Positions 7,051 through 16,969 of a DNA stretch of 64,000 bases are shown here, piece by piece; within the stretch, counting starts at the first letter, position 1; each line of letters starts with the position of its first letter. The stretch is from Lewinellaceae bacterium. GTDB lineage: Bacteria; Bacteroidota; Bacteroidia; Chitinophagales; Saprospiraceae. Below the pieces are notes generated by a model. It was not told the origin of the DNA. It did no database searches and worked only from the letters and a program-made list of their open reading frames with translations. The stretch is taken from the NCBI GenBank assembly GCA_020636095.1, contig JACJYN010000009.1, positions 62,001-126,000 on the forward strand, written 5' to 3'. Position numbers and translations under genes: made by a program.

Positions 7051-9483
7051 TTACTCTCCGCCTACTCTCCCGGCCTCCTCTTCCAGTCCGGTTTTCCGCT
7101 TCCGGGTTTTCACATTCTCATTGCCGAAGCGATAACTAAGGCTCAGGCTGCCACGGCGGCTGTCCCATCGGCCACTGCCAATTGCCGTCAGGCCATCGAA
7201 GGTAGACTGGCCGTCCCAGCCGGTCTCATAGAAAATGTCATTGACACTCAGGCGAACATTGAGCCGTTCCTGGAGGAATTTGCGCTGTAGGCCCAGGTTG
7301 AGGCTCCAGTTGGATTCATATTCGAATACGCCGCCCCAAATACCCGGGCCGGAAAAGTAGCCGGATACTTCTCCCTTGAAGCCGGCGGGCAGGGCGAAGG
7401 TGTGTTGCGTATAAATGCTGTAGGTAAAGGCCTGGAGGTCGACCGTAGCGCCTTCGCCGAAGTCGGCCTGGTTATCAAGGTAAGAAGCACTCAAGTTGAA
7501 ATAGGCATCCCAGCCTTTTACTACCTGCACCGGCGCGCTGGCGTTAAAGCTGAGGATGGTTTGATCCGCCAGGTTGGCCCAGGTGATGAAGCCCGCTCGG
7601 GGGTCCTGCTCATCCGGAGCAATCAGGCGGGTGATCTGGTCGGTGGTGCGGCTGTAGGCCAGCTTGAAGTTGTAGCGATAAGACAAGGTATAACCCAATT
7701 CCAGGTTGTTGACAATTTCCGGCCGAAGGAAGGGATTGCCTTTCTCATACGAAAGCTGGCTGGCCTGGTTGTTGAAAGGGTTCAGCACGTTGTAGTCGGG
7801 CCGGTTGATGCGCCGGCCGTAGTTGAGCGCCAGGCTGTTTTGGGGCGACACCTGCCAGGTGAGGCCGGCCGAGGGAAACCAGTTGAGGTAGTTTAGCTTT
7901 ACGGGCGGCTCCTGTAGTTCGGGCAAAAAGGCTTGAAGATCGCCCATCGCATCGGTCTGCTCGGCCCGCAGGCCAGCTGAGATGTTCCACTTTTTACCCA
8001 GAGGACGGGCATAATTGATATATCCGGCGTAGACGTTTTCCTCGTACTTGAATAAATTGGACCGCCGGTTGTTCCGTTCGGGGTTGCCGTCCAGGACGTC
8101 GAAGAACAGAAAGGCATTATCGGAAACCACCCGGCTCAGTTTAGAGCCGATACCCAGCTTTCCACCCCACAACTCCTCTTCATAATCGGCATTGAAGGTG
8201 TAGATGTCAATATCGGTAGGCGTATCAAAACTGTTGACCACTTCGGTGAGCAGTTCTTCTTCAGCGGCGTCAAAATAGCGGTTGGGCTGCAGGCGCCGGC
8301 TCTCATTTTGATACCTGCCGTAATCCAGGTCTACATTCAGGCTGCGCCCTTTTTTATTGTCAAACTGGTAGTTGAGGTTGAAGGTATTATTCCTTCTCTG
8401 GTCATCCGCTGTATTAAAAGCCACCAGGATGCTGTCCACCTGGCTGGGGGCAGACTGGCTGGCGATGGCAATTCGGTTCAGGGACCAGCGGTCGCCGTCC
8501 ATCTGCATGCCGCTTACCATGACACCGAGGGTATGCTTATCTGCCAGAAAGAAGTCGGTGCCGGCCCGGTAGTTATAATTCCGCCATTTATTGCGGCTGT
8601 TGTTGACCTCGTCTAGCTGAAGGCCGTTCTGGAAGTTCAGGAAGTCCATATTGTGGTAGTTGCTGCCGTCGGCCAGGCCCACCGTGGCAAAGACATTGAG
8701 GGTTTTGTTCCGATAATTGCCGCTGGCGCCGGCGTTGGACCGGTCGTACCGCCCCTGGCTGTAGGTTGCGTTTGCGGTGCCATTGGCCCCCAGGCTTTTG
8801 TCTTTTTTGAGCCGTATGTCAATAATGCCGGCATTGCCTTCCGCTTCGTAACGCGCGCCGGGGTTGGTGATGATCTCAATGCGGTCGATCTGCTCGGCGG
8901 GTAGGTTTTGCAGGTAATTGCTCAGGTCCTGGCCGGTAAGCGGCAGGCGTTTCCCATCTACATAGAGCAATACGCCCGAGCGGCCCAGTACATTGATGTT
9001 GTCGTTGTTGTCGACCGTTACGCCCGGCGCTTGGCGCAAAAGGGAAATGGCATCGGATCCTACGCTGTTGATGGTGCCGTCTACATTGAATACTGTCCGG
9101 TCCGGTTTGACTTCTACCATAACCCGGGAAGCGGTAATGGTCGCTTCTTTCAAATCAATAGTACTCGACGAGAAAGACAGTTGGGGGAGGTCGAGTTGTT
9201 GGCCCTTTGCCAATTGAATATCCCATATCCAAAGGTCGGGGGCGCCTACGTAGGTGGCTTTCAGGAAATAATTGCCGGGGGCAATAGCCGCGAATTTGAA
9301 AAGGCCGGCTTCATCCGTGGCTTCTGCTTTGTACAAACTGCTGTCGGCAGCGTGGTGTAAAATGACATTGGCAAATGCAGCGGGAAAACCATCTGCATCC
9401 TGAATCTGGCCGCGTATGCCGGCGGACTGGGCCTGGATGCCTACACAGGCTAAAACCAGGAAAAGGGTGGTCAATAGTTTCAT
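7051..9483 (-). CDS. TonB-dependent receptor-like outer-membrane beta-barrel protein
   Basis: An 810-residue outer-membrane protein. A signal peptide ends at ...VGIQAQ. Next comes a carboxypeptidase-regulatory-like beta-sandwich (about 20-105), then a plug domain with SLLRQAPGVTVDNNDNINVLG and LPAEQIDRIEIITNPGARYEAEG (about 135-225), and then a barrel of aromatic-rich strands. This architecture is the Bacteroidota outer-membrane beta-barrel family related to TonB receptors. The substrate is unknown, and no SusD partner is next to it. The ending GNENVKTRKRKTGLEEEAGRVGGE is charged and lacks the usual terminal aromatic residue. It is monocistronic as far as can be seen. Confidence 0.85.
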   Translation of the reverse strand: MKLLTTLFLVLACVGIQAQSAGIRGQIQDADGFPAAFANVILHHAADSSLYKAEATDEAGLFKFAAIAPGNYFLKATYVGAPDLWIWDIQLAKGQQLDLPQLSFSSSTIDLKEATITASRVMVEVKPDRTVFNVDGTINSVGSDAISLLRQAPGVTVDNNDNINVLGRSGVLLYVDGKRLPLTGQDLSNYLQNLPAEQIDRIEIITNPGARYEAEGNAGIIDIRLKKDKSLGANGTANATYSQGRYDRSNAGASGNYRNKTLNVFATVGLADGSNYHNMDFLNFQNGLQLDEVNNSRNKWRNYNYRAGTDFFLADKHTLGVMVSGMQMDGDRWSLNRIAIASQSAPSQVDSILVAFNTADDQRRNNTFNLNYQFDNKKGRSLNVDLDYGRYQNESRRLQPNRYFDAAEEELLTEVVNSFDTPTDIDIYTFNADYEEELWGGKLGIGSKLSRVVSDNAFLFFDVLDGNPERNNRRSNLFKYEENVYAGYINYARPLGKKWNISAGLRAEQTDAMGDLQAFLPELQEPPVKLNYLNWFPSAGLTWQVSPQNSLALNYGRRINRPDYNVLNPFNNQASQLSYEKGNPFLRPEIVNNLELGYTLSYRYNFKLAYSRTTDQITRLIAPDEQDPRAGFITWANLADQTILSFNASAPVQVVKGWDAYFNLSASYLDNQADFGEGATVDLQAFTYSIYTQHTFALPAGFKGEVSGYFSGPGIWGGVFEYESNWSLNLGLQRKFLQERLNVRLSVNDIFYETGWDGQSTFDGLTAIGSGRWDSRRGSLSLSYRFGNENVKTRKRKTGLEEEAGRVGGE

Positions 9484-9736
9484 GTTTCTTACGGGTGATT
9501 TCTGAAAAAACAGAATTTATAATAATATGCAAGTATCGTAAACAGCCGACGGAACATTAAGTTTTTTCGGCCAACCGTCCAATGTAGGGCATTTGAGGGA
9601 TTACCAGAGGGGCTCAAATTGCTAAATTTATCGAGAAAAAGGGGCCTCTGCTGATCTGAATGTCTCCGGAAAAGGTTATATTTCTAAGAGAGAATCCCCG
9701 GCCATCAGAAAGCGGAAAGCAAAAGAAACCAATGAT

Positions 9737-10879
9737 ATGAAAATACTGGAGAACATTTTACTGGCGACGGATTTATTCCCATCATCCAAAAATGTAGTCG
9801 GCAATGCGATTGCCCTGGCTAAGGCCTTCCATTCGAGGGTAACCGTCTTCCACGTTTTGCCGGAGAATATCGGCAACGATAAAGCCAAAAAACTACTCGA
9901 AGAAACGGTAAAGGGGCATTTGACAGACATCAACGCCCGGATCAACAAGGAGGGAGTCAAAACCACTGAGCCTTTAGTCGAATGGGGCGATCATTGCGAG
10001 AAGATCGTAGCCGCCGGCAAACGCCTGAATGTCAATCTCATCGTCATCGGTTCGGGGGAAACGGAAAAGGGGCAAAAATTCAGCCTGGGCACTACGGCCG
10101 AGAAAGTCATCAAGTTGTCCGCACAACCGGTGTTCGTCGTAAAACCCGAAGAGGCTCTAACCGTCAAAACCATACTTTGTCCGGTCGACTTCTCCGAACA
10201 ATCCAGGCGGGCGCTGAAAGACGCTATCATCTTTGCCCGCCGCTTCGAGGCCGAGCTGATCATCCTCAGTGTTTACAAACCTATCACTTCCAGTACTTTC
10301 AGCTTTAAATACGACTGGGAGGAAGAAAATAGCCGGATAGCCTTCAACCACATCGCTCAGTTCAATGAATTCCTGAAAGGCTTCAACCTACGGGATGTCA
10401 ACTGGAAAAAAGAGGTGAGAAGGGGCAAGCCGGAAACGGAAATACTGGCCGAAATTTCAGAATCGAATATCGGCCTGCTGATCATGGGAACTACCGGGCG
10501 GAGCGGCCTGAGTAAAATGATGATCGGTAGCGTCACCGAAAAAGTGATCCGGGAAGTACCCTGTACCTTCATCACCACCAAAACGCAGGATGTCATACAG
10601 TTGCAGTTGGAAAACAGGATCAAGGATATCGAAAGCCATTATCACATCGCCGTACAGTTGATGAAGGATGGATTCTACGCGGAGTCCATCGCTGAATTTG
10701 AAACCTGCCTGAAGATCAATGATATGCACGTACCCGCCATCCACGGCATAGTCAAAGTGTACGATAAACTGGAAAACCAGGAGATGGCGGATAAATACCG
10801 CAAGCTGGCCCGCGAAGTGCTTCGCCGGATTTGGGACAGCAAGATCGAGGACGAGATCAGGAAGTATTATAGTTATTGA
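9737..10879 (+). CDS. Tandem universal stress protein with C-terminal helical extension
   Basis: Two UspA domains in 380 residues. Domain 1 (about 1-140) starts MKILENILLATDLFPSSKN and has a modified nucleotide loop GSGETEKGQKFSLGTT. Domain 2 (about 144-285) has the full ATP-binding signature GTTGRSGLSKMMIGS. A TPR-like helical tail of about 95 residues (SHYHIAVQLMKDGFYAESIA...) follows, which ordinary Usp proteins lack and which may mediate protein contacts. It converges on the V-ATPase operon across a shared hairpin. The stress role is from the family; the specific function is unknown. Confidence 0.85.
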   Translation: MKILENILLATDLFPSSKNVVGNAIALAKAFHSRVTVFHVLPENIGNDKAKKLLEETVKGHLTDINARINKEGVKTTEPLVEWGDHCEKIVAAGKRLNVNLIVIGSGETEKGQKFSLGTTAEKVIKLSAQPVFVVKPEEALTVKTILCPVDFSEQSRRALKDAIIFARRFEAELIILSVYKPITSSTFSFKYDWEEENSRIAFNHIAQFNEFLKGFNLRDVNWKKEVRRGKPETEILAEISESNIGLLIMGTTGRSGLSKMMIGSVTEKVIREVPCTFITTKTQDVIQLQLENRIKDIESHYHIAVQLMKDGFYAESIAEFETCLKINDMHVPAIHGIVKVYDKLENQEMADKYRKLAREVLRRIWDSKIEDEIRKYYSY

Positions 10880-10888
10880 GCCGGAAGA

Positions 10889-10938
10889 AGACTTGACAAG
10901 TTTCTTGCCGGAGACAAGAGGGGAAACTTGTCAAGTCT
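10889..10938. terminator. Bidirectional hairpin between convergent genes
   Basis: A perfect 16-bp inverted repeat, AGACTTGACAAGTTTC / GAAACTTGTCAAGTCT, sits between the stress-protein stop and the V-ATPase subunit K stop. Flanking T-runs are short, but the position fits a shared terminator. Confidence 0.55.
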
Positions 10939-10948
10939 GTAAAAGTCA

Positions 10949-11413
10949 TTACAAGCCAGAATTGATGATAAACGCTGCGGCAAACGCCACAATCGCGTAC
11001 AACTCCGGAAAAACAGCCAGCACCATGGTCTTGCCGAATACATCGATGCCTGCGCCGATACTGGCGATGCCGTTGGCGCAGATCTGCCCCTGCCGGATGG
11101 CGGAGATCAGGCAGACCAAGCCCAGGGCGAAACCGGCGGCAAAGACGGCCATGCCCTGCAGCAGCGTAGTGCTCTGGGTGAGTACGCCGGAACTGTTGAT
11201 GATGAAAAAGCCGGCAAAACCGTAAAGGCCCTGCGTGCCGGGTAAGGCGCTCAACAGCATATAGCTGCCGAAGGCTTCTTCATTCTTTTTCAGGGCGCCG
11301 ATGGTGGCGTTTCCACCGATGGAAACGCCAATGGCACTACCAACGCCCGCCAGGCCAACCATAAGGGCCAGTCCGATATATGCGAGAACGATTCCTGCTT
11401 CCATGTTTATCAA
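10949..11413 (-). CDS. ntpK: V-type ATPase subunit K (membrane rotor, sodium-type ligands)
   Basis: A 154-residue duplicated hairpin protein with four membrane helices, the rotor ring (c-ring equivalent) of the V1Vo complex. The ion-site residues line up with those of the sodium V-ATPase of Enterococcus hirae: LPGTQG supplies Leu/Thr/Gln, SAIRQGQ supplies the second Gln, and FPELYAI supplies the carboxylate. This suggests Na+ coupling (inference from family knowledge). It is the last gene of the operon, 55 bp after subunit I. Confidence 0.9.
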   Translation of the reverse strand: MINMEAGIVLAYIGLALMVGLAGVGSAIGVSIGGNATIGALKKNEEAFGSYMLLSALPGTQGLYGFAGFFIINSSGVLTQSTTLLQGMAVFAAGFALGLVCLISAIRQGQICANGIASIGAGIDVFGKTMVLAVFPELYAIVAFAAAFIINSGL

Positions 11414-11468
11414 TTTTTGTAATGTGATCTGTTTGTTTTGCGGCAGGCTTGATCTGTTTGGGAAATTG

Positions 11469-13259
11469 TCAAGTCTTGCCGGACTGTTTTGAAAAAGGCT
11501 TGTACGCCTTTCCGCCTCCCTTGAAGCCGGCGCTTTTGTAGAACTCTACAAAGGTCAGGCGCAGCGGGTGCACGAAAGATCCCAAAGCGGAGATCAACAG
11601 GTTGGCGCCGTGCCCTACGATCAGAAATACCACGAAAAGCACCGGCCCCAGATAAGGGATGCCTTCTTTTATCTGTAGTGAAATATCATTGACGACAAAG
11701 CCGAGAATGGCGCTGGAAATGCCCAGCGCAAACAAGCGGATGTAGCTCAGCAGGTCGCCGAAAAAGCCGGTGATGCCATAGAGTTCCCAGACGCCCTTGC
11801 CCAGCCGGCCGAGCAGGCCTGCCCCGGGGTCGTTGAAGAAAAGGATCAGGCCAACGCCCAGCCACGCGGTGTAGGTGGAAATGCTGCCCGTCAGTTGCAG
11901 CACCGCCAGGTCGAGAATGCTCAGCAGTAAGAGAATCCATCCGTAGGTGGCGATGGAGTACACAAAACCAAACTGCCGGGCCTTGTTGTACGCCTGGAGG
12001 AACAGGCCGAAGAGGATTTGCACCAAACCCAGGATCAGCGCCAGCTGGAAAGCCTGGTCGCTGTTGATCATGAAATTCCGGATGCCGCCCAGCCAGGCGA
12101 ATTGCTCGTCCAGCAGGTTGAGCCCGAATACCGTACCGGTCAATACCCCGAAGAGGATGGTGCCAACCCCGAGGAACTGGGCCAGAGACAGCACCGGTTT
12201 CAGCTTTTGACCAGCCCGGAATTTATAAAGCGTAGCCCCCAGTAACACCACCACGCCGTACCCGGCATCCCCCAGGCAAAAACCAAAGAACAGCATGAAA
12301 AACGGCGCGAAGAAGGGCGTCAGGTCCATTTCCTGATAGGAGGGTAGGGCAAACAGTTCTCCAATGGGCTCAAATAGGCGCGAAAAGGCCGAATTCTTGA
12401 GCAGAACAGGAGGCCGGTCCTCCGGTACCGGTTTCTTCGACAGGAACAGAATCTGCTTTTGCTCACAGAATGCGATCAACCTGTCCTCCCGGTCTACCGG
12501 AACGAAACCTTCCAGGAGCATGACGGATTCTTCCGCCTCTTTCTGGGTGTTTTCAACCACGGAAACCAGTTGGATGTTGCTCTCCACCTTAGCCAGCGCG
12601 GCTTCGAGCGCCGGCTGGGCCATTAGGGTAAAGTTGTCGAGCTTGTCATCTATCGCATCGATCTGTTGTTGCAGGGCTTTGCTTTTTGCCAGCAGGCTGC
12701 TCAACCCTGATTCCGGGCGGGGGATTTCCTCGGCATCGATGGGTAGTGTCTCATCCTTAGAGGTAATGGCTACGAAGTAGATGTTCGGGGGGATGGTACT
12801 GATTACTTCTACAGGGAACTGCCTTTCCCATTCGGGCTGATACTTTCGGGCCGGGCAGATAAAGAAATGGACGCGCTGTCCGGCCTCTTCCAACCTTCTC
12901 AGCGAGCGGGTGGAGAAATCACCCCAGGGTTGCAGGAAGCTGATCTCTTTCTTCAGGGCATTGAGCTCCTGTTGCAGGTTTTCCTGCTCATCTGTCAGTT
13001 TTTGAAAAGTGCGGGCAATAGCCACGCCTCCTTCCTCGGACAGCTTGGTTCCCTCGGTTTGGGTTACAATTCTGTGGCGCAGGGCGGCGAGGGTGTCCCG
13101 GATATCCTTTTGAAGCTGAATTCTTTGCAGCAGTTCTTCCGAAGGCTCCCCTTCCTGGTGCTGTACATGCAGTACACCCAGGCCCCGCAACTCATCCAGA
13201 AAATCGACGTAATCTGAATGGTGCACCAGAAAAATGTATTTCTTCATGGGCACAATCAT
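11469..13259 (-). CDS. ntpI: V-type ATPase subunit I (stator/ion channel)
   Basis: A 596-residue protein. A cytoplasmic coiled-coil half (about 1-320) precedes roughly seven membrane helices, e.g. FMLFFGFCLGDAGYGVVVLL and the segment around LSYIRLFALGISSAILG, which carries the conserved channel-lining Arg. This is the a-subunit equivalent of archaeal/bacterial V-ATPases. MIVPMKKYIFLV offers two starts, 13259 and 13247. It begins 5 bp after subunit D. Confidence 0.92.
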   Translation of the reverse strand: MIVPMKKYIFLVHHSDYVDFLDELRGLGVLHVQHQEGEPSEELLQRIQLQKDIRDTLAALRHRIVTQTEGTKLSEEGGVAIARTFQKLTDEQENLQQELNALKKEISFLQPWGDFSTRSLRRLEEAGQRVHFFICPARKYQPEWERQFPVEVISTIPPNIYFVAITSKDETLPIDAEEIPRPESGLSSLLAKSKALQQQIDAIDDKLDNFTLMAQPALEAALAKVESNIQLVSVVENTQKEAEESVMLLEGFVPVDREDRLIAFCEQKQILFLSKKPVPEDRPPVLLKNSAFSRLFEPIGELFALPSYQEMDLTPFFAPFFMLFFGFCLGDAGYGVVVLLGATLYKFRAGQKLKPVLSLAQFLGVGTILFGVLTGTVFGLNLLDEQFAWLGGIRNFMINSDQAFQLALILGLVQILFGLFLQAYNKARQFGFVYSIATYGWILLLLSILDLAVLQLTGSISTYTAWLGVGLILFFNDPGAGLLGRLGKGVWELYGITGFFGDLLSYIRLFALGISSAILGFVVNDISLQIKEGIPYLGPVLFVVFLIVGHGANLLISALGSFVHPLRLTFVEFYKSAGFKGGGKAYKPFSKQSGKT

Positions 13260-13264
13260 AGGCC

Positions 13265-13867
13265 TTATTTTAAGCTACTCTTTTCCTGTTGGCGTTTTTT
13301 AACTATTTTCTGAGCCGATTTGGCCAGGTTTTCTTCATCTTCCAGAAAACGCTTGATCTTTCGGATGGCGTCTTCATAACCGGGTATCTGCACCTTTTCG
13401 TAGAGGTTGACCTTTTGAGTCGCCTTTCGCCGTGCGTGGTCGAGCAACTCCATTTTCCGGAAGAAGAGCTTCCGGCTGATCGCAATGGAGGCCAGTTCTC
13501 TGGCCCGTTCGATTCCGGCCGCGAACCAGGCCGGCCGGTTGTACAGGCTGAAAGTTGGTTGCTGAAAATCTATATTCTCCAGTACCGGTATACTTACGCC
13601 CGCTATTTTTTTGGCGCCCAGGCTCACCTGCGCTGCTTGCAGGAGGGCAGGGTCAAATTCGTCCCATAGCCGGGCCATGTCTGCTTGTTGAGCCAGCTTT
13701 TCAGAAAGCAAACGCTCCATTTCTTCTGCTTCATGCCGGGCTTTTTTCACCTCAATGCGCAGAGCCGCCTCCTTGTTTTTGAGGATGGGCAATGCGTTCT
13801 GCCGAATCCGGAGCTTCTTGTTCAGGCCCTGAAGGGAGGTTTTATTATATTGGAATTTTATTGCCAT
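13265..13867 (-). CDS. ntpD: V-type ATPase subunit D (central stalk)
   Basis: A 200-residue, almost wholly coiled-coil protein. The N-terminus FQYNKTSLQGLNKKLRIRQN and the ending KRFLEDEENLAKSAQKIVKK are typical of subunit D, which rotates inside the A3B3 head. It is placed between B and I with 2-5 bp spacing. No subunit F gene follows. Confidence 0.88.
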   Translation of the reverse strand: MAIKFQYNKTSLQGLNKKLRIRQNALPILKNKEAALRIEVKKARHEAEEMERLLSEKLAQQADMARLWDEFDPALLQAAQVSLGAKKIAGVSIPVLENIDFQQPTFSLYNRPAWFAAGIERARELASIAISRKLFFRKMELLDHARRKATQKVNLYEKVQIPGYEDAIRKIKRFLEDEENLAKSAQKIVKKRQQEKSSLK

Positions 13868-13869
13868 AT

Positions 13870-15195
13870 TTAGTTGCCATTAGGCCAATATTTATCCATA
13901 AGTTCCTGCTTCATGCCCACTTCCGCCTGTGAGAAATAGCGGGCGAACAGCTCCCAGGCCACTTCCAGCATTTTTTCGGTGTCGATGTTGACGTCGATGG
14001 CCAGTAGTTCCCGTGAGTATTCTTTGGCAAATTCCAGCGTCCGTTCGTCGTAGTCGGTCAGGTCGAAGCCATTTTCCAGCTTGGTGCGGGCGTTGGCGGC
14101 ATCGGCGTACAGCCGTACAGCCGCATTCATCACCTGCGGGTGGTCGGCCCGTGTTTTTTTGCCGATAACCAGCTGCTTGAGGCGCGACAGGCTGCGGAAG
14201 GGGTCGATAATGACCTTCCCGATGTCGGTATCCCGGCGCAGGAATAGCTGGCCCTCGGTGATGTAACCCGTATTGTCGGGGATGGCGTGGGTGATGTCCC
14301 CCCCCGATAGGGTCGTCACCGCAATGATGGTGACCGAGCCGCCGTCTTCAAACTGTACGGCCTTCTCATACAGCTTGGCCAGGTCGCTGTACAGGGAGCC
14401 CGGCATACTGTCTTTGGATGGAATCTGGTCCATCCGGTTGGAGACAATGCTCAGCGCATCCGCGTAGAGGGTCATATCGGTGAGCAAAACCAGTACCTTC
14501 TCGTGCTTGTCTACTGCGAAATACTCCGCTGCGGCCAGCGCCATATCGGGCACCAGGAGCCGCTCTACCGGCGGGTCTTCCGTGGTGTTCACAAAGCTGA
14601 CGATGCGGTGCAGGGCGCCGGCATTTTCGAATACATTTTTAAAATACAGGTAATCGTCATTGGTCAGCCCGATGCCGCCCAGGATGATCTTATCGGCCTT
14701 TGCCCGAAGGGCCACCATAGCCATCACCTGATTGTAAGGCTGGTCGGGGTCGGCAAAGAAGGGAATCTTCTGGCCGGTTACCAGGCTATTGTTGAGGTCG
14801 ATGCCAGCGATACCTGTGGTGATGAGCTCGGACGGCTGTTTCCTCCTCACCGGATTGACGGACGGCCCGCCGATCTCGCGCTCTTCCCCGTCGGCCTCCG
14901 GGCCGCCGTCGATGGGCTGCCCGTAGGCGTTGAAGAAGCGGCCGGCCAGGGCGTCTCCTACTTTCAGGCTGGGGGCTTTGCCCATGAATACCACTTCGGC
15001 ATTGGTGGGTATGCCCTCCGTGCCGGCAAAGACCTGCAGCGTCACCTGGTCGTCCATGATCTTAACGACCTGCGCTTCCTTTCCCGCCACCATGGCCAAC
15101 TCCTCGTAGCCCACGCCGGTGGCTTTTAGGGTGCAGGTTGCTTTTGTGATCTGCTCTATTTTGGTATAAATGCGCTGAAAAGCTCTGGTGTCCAT
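13870..15195 (-). CDS. ntpB: V-type ATPase subunit B
   Basis: A 441-residue non-catalytic nucleotide-binding-fold subunit of the A3B3 head. Characteristic stretches are GRFFNAYGQPIDGGPE, PVRRKQPSELITTGIAGIDL and the Arg-finger region SNRMDQIPSKDSMPGSLYSD. As expected for B it has no intact P-loop. It follows subunit A by 1 bp, so the two are almost certainly co-translated. Confidence 0.95.
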   Translation of the reverse strand: MDTRAFQRIYTKIEQITKATCTLKATGVGYEELAMVAGKEAQVVKIMDDQVTLQVFAGTEGIPTNAEVVFMGKAPSLKVGDALAGRFFNAYGQPIDGGPEADGEEREIGGPSVNPVRRKQPSELITTGIAGIDLNNSLVTGQKIPFFADPDQPYNQVMAMVALRAKADKIILGGIGLTNDDYLYFKNVFENAGALHRIVSFVNTTEDPPVERLLVPDMALAAAEYFAVDKHEKVLVLLTDMTLYADALSIVSNRMDQIPSKDSMPGSLYSDLAKLYEKAVQFEDGGSVTIIAVTTLSGGDITHAIPDNTGYITEGQLFLRRDTDIGKVIIDPFRSLSRLKQLVIGKKTRADHPQVMNAAVRLYADAANARTKLENGFDLTDYDERTLEFAKEYSRELLAIDVNIDTEKMLEVAWELFARYFSQAEVGMKQELMDKYWPNGN

Positions 15196-15196
15196 A

Positions 15197-16969
15197 TTAT
15201 CCGGTTTTTCTTTCTTCGAGGATTTGACGCAGTTCCTCTTCGTACTGTTTAAATTTCGGAGTTTCGAATTCCGAATAATTCATCTGTTTGAGCGCCGAGA
15301 TCACCCGTTTAAAATAGGGGTTGACTTCTTCATAACCATCAAATGCCAGTGCGGTATCCGTTACGTCCAGTATCTTGTCGACCATATATTTCTGACGTTT
15401 TAGCGGGCAGCGGGAGTCTACTTCATCGAAGGCGTCCTGCTGAAGAATAATAGCGTCCACAACTTCTGATCTCCAGAAGGCCAGGTGGGTATCTATGGAT
15501 ACCCCGTCGTCACCCAGTATATTGATCTGCTCGGCAGCTTCTTTGCCCCGGAAGAGGATGTTTTTCAGTTCTATCACCTGCTCGGCCCAATTCGGGGCGA
15601 TCTGCTCGTTGAGCGTTTTTAATAATTCGGGATACTCCAGGTATTTGGAGTAACTGTCGATCGGGTCGATGGCGGGGTAGCGTTTGCTGTCGGCCCGCTG
15701 TTGGGATAGTGCATAAAAGCAACGGGCAACCTTTTTGGTGGATTCAGTGACCGGTTCTTTCAGGTTACCGCCCGCCGGCGATACCGTTCCGATAAAGGTG
15801 ATGGAGCCGGTTTGTCCGTTGTTCAGGAAAACGATGCCGGCGCGGGAGTAGAAGTTGGAAATGATGGCCGGCAAGTCCATCGGGAAGGCATCAGGGCCGG
15901 GCAGTTCTTCCATGCGGTTCGACATCTCGCGCAGGGCCTGCGCCCAGCGGGAGGTAGAGTCGGCCAGCAACAGGACTTTGAGCCCCATCGAGCGGTAGTA
16001 TTCGGCAATGGTCATGGCGGTGTAGACCGAGGCCTCGCGGGCGGCTACCGGCATATTGGAAGTGTTGGCGATAATGGTGGTGCGCTCCATAAGTTTGCGG
16101 CCGGTCCAGGGGTCGTCCAGTTCCGGGAATTCGGTGAACAGGTCGACCACTTCGTTGGCCCGCTCTCCGCAAGCGGCTACTATCACGATGTCGGCTTCGG
16201 CCTGTTTGGAGATAGCCTGTTGCATGACGGTCTTGCCACTGCCAAAAGGGCCGGGGATAAAGCCGGTGCCGCCTTCCACGATGGGGTTGAGTGTGTCAAT
16301 GGTGCGCACGCCGGTTTCCAGCAGCTTGAAGGGGCGGGGTTTGTTTTGATAGGCCTTAACCGCTTTTTTTACCGGCCACTTTTGCACCATACTTACAGGG
16401 GTTTCCTTGCCGCGGCTGTCGGTGAGCACCGCGATGGTTTCCGTAACCCCATACGCTCCCGGTTCGGCAATCGATTGGAGCGTGTACGGCCCTTCCAGCT
16501 TAAAGGGCGCCATTATTTTGTGGGGAATGCTGTTTTCCGTGACCTCTCCCAACCAGCTTCCTGCCGTTATTTTGTCCCCTACGGCGGCCAGGGGCCGGAA
16601 GTCCCATTTTTGTTCCATATCGAAGGAGAGGGTGTATTCGCCTCTTTTCAGGAAAATTCCGGTCATGGTGTCGAGGTCGTGCATCAGGCCGTCGTAATTT
16701 TTAGACAAGATGCCCGGGCCGAGGGTTGCTTCGAGCAGGTGGCCGGTGAAGGTTACCTCCATTCCGGGTTGCAGGCCGCGGGTGCTTTCAAACACCTGCA
16801 CATAAGCTTTATCCCCCAGTATTTTGATCACTTCCGCCATCAGCTGAGTGTCGGCGTGCTGGATGAAACAAATCTCGTTTTGGGCCACCGGGCCGTCTAC
16901 CCGTACGATAACCAGGTTGGCGATGATGCCGCTTACCTTTCCATGGGTGTGTTGGGCTGTTTCTTTCAT
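15197..16969 (-). CDS. ntpA: V-type ATPase catalytic subunit A
   Basis: A 590-residue catalytic subunit with a P-loop GPFGSGKT at residues 240-247, ACGERANEV (the catalytic Glu region) and LADSTSRWAQALREMSNRMEE. The non-homologous region typical of subunit A lies at about 110-190. It hydrolyses (or makes) ATP coupled to rotation. Its ATG overlaps the DUF2764 stop by 4 bp. Confidence 0.95.
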   Translation of the reverse strand: MKETAQHTHGKVSGIIANLVIVRVDGPVAQNEICFIQHADTQLMAEVIKILGDKAYVQVFESTRGLQPGMEVTFTGHLLEATLGPGILSKNYDGLMHDLDTMTGIFLKRGEYTLSFDMEQKWDFRPLAAVGDKITAGSWLGEVTENSIPHKIMAPFKLEGPYTLQSIAEPGAYGVTETIAVLTDSRGKETPVSMVQKWPVKKAVKAYQNKPRPFKLLETGVRTIDTLNPIVEGGTGFIPGPFGSGKTVMQQAISKQAEADIVIVAACGERANEVVDLFTEFPELDDPWTGRKLMERTTIIANTSNMPVAAREASVYTAMTIAEYYRSMGLKVLLLADSTSRWAQALREMSNRMEELPGPDAFPMDLPAIISNFYSRAGIVFLNNGQTGSITFIGTVSPAGGNLKEPVTESTKKVARCFYALSQQRADSKRYPAIDPIDSYSKYLEYPELLKTLNEQIAPNWAEQVIELKNILFRGKEAAEQINILGDDGVSIDTHLAFWRSEVVDAIILQQDAFDEVDSRCPLKRQKYMVDKILDVTDTALAFDGYEEVNPYFKRVISALKQMNYSEFETPKFKQYEEELRQILEERKTG